A stretch of 64,000 nt of DNA from assembly GCF_021431925.1 (NCBI RefSeq), contig NZ_CP090371.1, positions 2,604,001 through 2,668,000 on the forward strand. Reading direction: 5' to 3'. The translations under genes were made by a program, and so were the position numbers. Positions 62,225 to 64,000 of this stretch are shown here, piece after piece. The notes beneath the pieces were generated by a model. That model saw only the letters and a program-made list of their open reading frames with translations. It was not told where the DNA came from and did no database searches. This DNA comes from Halobaculum sp. CBA1158 (GTDB taxonomy: Archaea > Halobacteriota > Halobacteria > Halobacteriales > Haloferacaceae). Each line of letters opens with the position of its first letter. Position 1 is the stretch's first letter.

Positions 62225-63385
62225 ATGGGTAGGCCAGACCCGCCGGATGGCGGGACGTCGAGTCGACGAACGCTCCCGCTACCGTCGCTTATCTCGGCCG
62301 GCGGCGGACTCCTCCTGCTGGTGGCGATCGCGCAGGGGGTCCGCGCGTTCACTACGGGGGAGGAAGCGCTGGTCGTGCTGCTGGATTTCGTGTTCGTCGC
62401 CGCCCCCGCCGTGGCCTTCGTGTACACCGGCCTGTGGATGCCGCGATCGGCGATCGCCAGGACTCGGTATCCGCGTATCCTCGCGTGGTCGTTCGGCGGG
62501 ATCGCGGTCATGTACGGCTTCATCCTGTTGCGCGACGTGCATCCCGGCGTCAGCGCCGAGTGGACGGTCGGGACGCAGGCGATCGCGTTGACGATCGGCT
62601 CGATCGGGGGGTTGCTGATCGGCGTCGAGGAGACGAAGGCGACGATACGCACCGAACAACTGGAGGAACGCACGCGCGAACTCGAGGCGAACGAGCGGGA
62701 GCTCACCCGCCACAACGAGCAGCTGGAACGCTTCGCGAGCGTGATCTCTCACGACCTCCGCAACCCGCTGAACGTCGCGCAGGGTCACCTCGCGCTGGCC
62801 CGCGAGGAGCGCGACGACGAGCGCCTGCGGACCGTCGCGGACGCACACGACCGGATGGAGGCGCTGATCGAGGACGTGCTGGAGCTCGCGCGCCAGGGCG
62901 AGGGGATCAGCGACACCGAGCCGGTCGGGCTCGCGGGGCTTGCGGACCGCTGCTGGGAGACGGTGGCGACCGCCGAGGCGACGCTGTCGGTCGAGACGGC
63001 CGCGACCGTCCGGGCCGACTCCGACCGCCTGCGGCAACTCCTCGAGAACCTGTTCGGGAACGCCATCGAGCACGGCGGCTCCAACGTGACCGTGACCGTC
63101 GGCGCGATCGAGGGTGACAGCGGCGACGGCGACAGTAACGGCGACAGCGACAGCGACGGCGACGGCTTCTACGTCGCCGACGACGGGCCCGGGATCCCCG
63201 AAGGCGTCCGGGAATCGGTGTTCGAGAGCGGCTACTCGACCGACGACGACGGGACCGGGTTCGGCCTCGCGATCGTCGCGGAGATCGTCGGGGCCCACGG
63301 GTGGGAGATCCGCGCGACCGAGAGCGCCGAGGGCGGGGCCCGCTTCGAGATCACCGGCGTCACGGTCGACGCTGACGGCGAGTAG
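62225..63385 (+). CDS. Membrane sensor histidine kinase
   Basis: 386 residues. Four N-terminal helices (SLISAGGGLLLLVAIAQGVR, VVLLDFVFVAAPAVAFVYTG, ILAWSFGGIAVMYGFILL, QAIALTIGSIGGLLIGV) form the sensor, then a coiled-coil (RTEQLEERTRELEANERELT), H-box SVISHDLRNPLNVAQGHLAL with His176 and ATPase boxes LFGNAIEHG, DDGPGIPEG and GFGLAIV. A microsatellite of GGCGAC-type codons adds a Gly/Asp/Ser loop (EGDSGDGDSNGDSDSDGDG) between the N-box and the G1 box. Start ATG 62225. Confidence 0.88.
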   Translation: MGRPDPPDGGTSSRRTLPLPSLISAGGGLLLLVAIAQGVRAFTTGEEALVVLLDFVFVAAPAVAFVYTGLWMPRSAIARTRYPRILAWSFGGIAVMYGFILLRDVHPGVSAEWTVGTQAIALTIGSIGGLLIGVEETKATIRTEQLEERTRELEANERELTRHNEQLERFASVISHDLRNPLNVAQGHLALAREERDDERLRTVADAHDRMEALIEDVLELARQGEGISDTEPVGLAGLADRCWETVATAEATLSVETAATVRADSDRLRQLLENLFGNAIEHGGSNVTVTVGAIEGDSGDGDSNGDSDSDGDGFYVADDGPGIPEGVRESVFESGYSTDDDGTGFGLAIVAEIVGAHGWEIRATESAEGGARFEITGVTVDADGE

Positions 63386-63544
63386 CCGGCGACGGCGACG
63401 ACGACGGACCGACCCGCCCGCGACGGACTGGCCCGCCGGCGACGCCGCGTCGCGTCCGGCGGTCGACGGAGTCGAAGCCCTTACTTCGCGTCCGCGGTTC
63501 GGTACCCACAGGAACCGTTCTTCGCCGCAGAGAGGGATTCAGCC

Positions 63545-64000
63545 ATGTCAGACACCAACTCGGACGCCGACGCATCGACCGACGCCGGCCCGCTTCGCAC
63601 GCCGATCGTGGCGGTGCTGGGCCACGTCGACCACGGAAAGACCACGCTGCTCGACCGCATCCGCGGCTCCGCCGTCCAGGAGGGCGAGGCCGGCGCGATC
63701 ACCCAGCACATCGGGGCGACCGCGGTCCCGCTCGACACCATCTCGGAGATGGCCGGCTCGCTGGTCGATCCGACGGACTTCGACCTGCCCGGGCTGCTGT
63801 TCATCGACACGCCGGGACACCACTCCTTTTCGACGCTCCGGTCCCGAGGCGGCGCGCTGGCGGACATCGCCGTGCTCGTCGTCGACGTGAACGACGGCTT
63901 CCAGCCACAGACCGAGGAGGCGATCAACATCCTCAAGCGCACCGGCACGCCGTTCGTCGTCGCCGCCAACAAAGTCGACACGACGCCCGGGTGGAATCCG
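63545..64000 (+). CDS. infB: Translation initiation factor aIF5B/IF-2 (3' partial)
   Basis: First 152 residues; frame runs off the right edge. Near the start lies the GTPase P-loop [20 protein letters not shown] (G1), then [12 protein letters not shown] (switch I), [18 protein letters not shown] (G3) and [15 protein letters not shown] (G4). Helps join the ribosomal subunits at initiation. The Ser/Asp-rich head is halophile-typical. Confidence 0.96.
   Translation, partial: MSDTNSDADASTDAGPLRTPIVAVLGHVDHGKTTLLDRIRGSAVQEGEAGAITQHIGATAVPLDTISEMAGSLVDPTDFDLPGLLFIDTPGHHSFSTLRSRGGALADIAVLVVDVNDGFQPQTEEAINILKRTGTPFVVAANKVDTTPGWNP

Noticed and set aside
1-64000. CRISPR array
   Set aside because: No set of regularly spaced 25-40 bp repeats with unique spacers; the tandem repeats found have no spacers.

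Overview
The window comes from a haloarchaeon (class Halobacteria). The DNA is GC-rich with strong CG codon bias, the proteins are acidic, and many genes overlap by ATGA or TGATG. It carries archaeal-only genes: archaeosine synthase arcS and tgtA, trmY, pus10, nob1 and an aIF5B-type infB. It also has halophile features such as HalOD1 and HTH_10 domains and twin-arginine (Tat) lipoproteins. Genus cannot be fixed from the sequence alone. Most of the window is chromosomal housekeeping and metabolism; one AT-rich stretch (about 29.9-34.06 kb) is clearly foreign.

1-11.4 kb is a redox and Mo/W-cofactor region. It holds a large polyferredoxin (cut by the left edge), a TorD-type chaperone, three tiny overlapping membrane genes, a Tat lipoprotein, several small unknown genes, an aldehyde:ferredoxin-oxidoreductase (AOR) homologue that has lost its iron-sulfur ligands, mobA and a yqeC-like gene. 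11.4-15.6 kb holds a peroxiredoxin and a signalling block: two histidine kinases around a winged-helix regulator, plus a HalOD1 protein. A shared GTACC-spaced element lies the same distance upstream of both kinases.

15.8-21.3 kb carries hyuB-hyuA (hydantoinase/oxoprolinase) divergent from an amidase, with a tandem 22-bp repeat between them. 21.3-24.6 kb is arcS and tgtA (archaeosine in tRNA). 24.9-29.9 kb has a CPBP protease, a NUDIX hydrolase, an arylsulfotransferase-like secreted protein, a small P-loop kinase and a Tat-exported protein with a long poly-Asp and PPDDAG-repeat tail.

29.9-34.06 kb is the accessory island, abutting the 3' end of tRNA-Pro(CGG). It contains a broken phage-type winged-helix repressor, a two-gene ATPase + TOPRIM module (the best candidate for a new anti-phage system) and two tandem VapBC modules with near-identical palindromic operators. 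Beyond the tRNA come trmY and a five-gene peptide/nickel-type ABC importer (35.0-41.3 kb).

41.3-50.1 kb carries peptide and amide catabolism (gamma-glutamyltransferase, M28 peptidase, amidohydrolase), a Bat-like HTH_10 regulator and an MFS transporter. 50.1-64 kb is core: pus10, rnhB, secF-secD, pgi, a second CPBP protease, PRC-barrel-nob1, a membrane histidine kinase and the start of infB at the right edge. Pus10 and TrmY act one after the other on tRNA position 54, and TgtA and ArcS on position 15, so much of the archaeal tRNA-modification set is in this window.

No rRNA, CRISPR array, intact insertion sequence or replication origin was seen.
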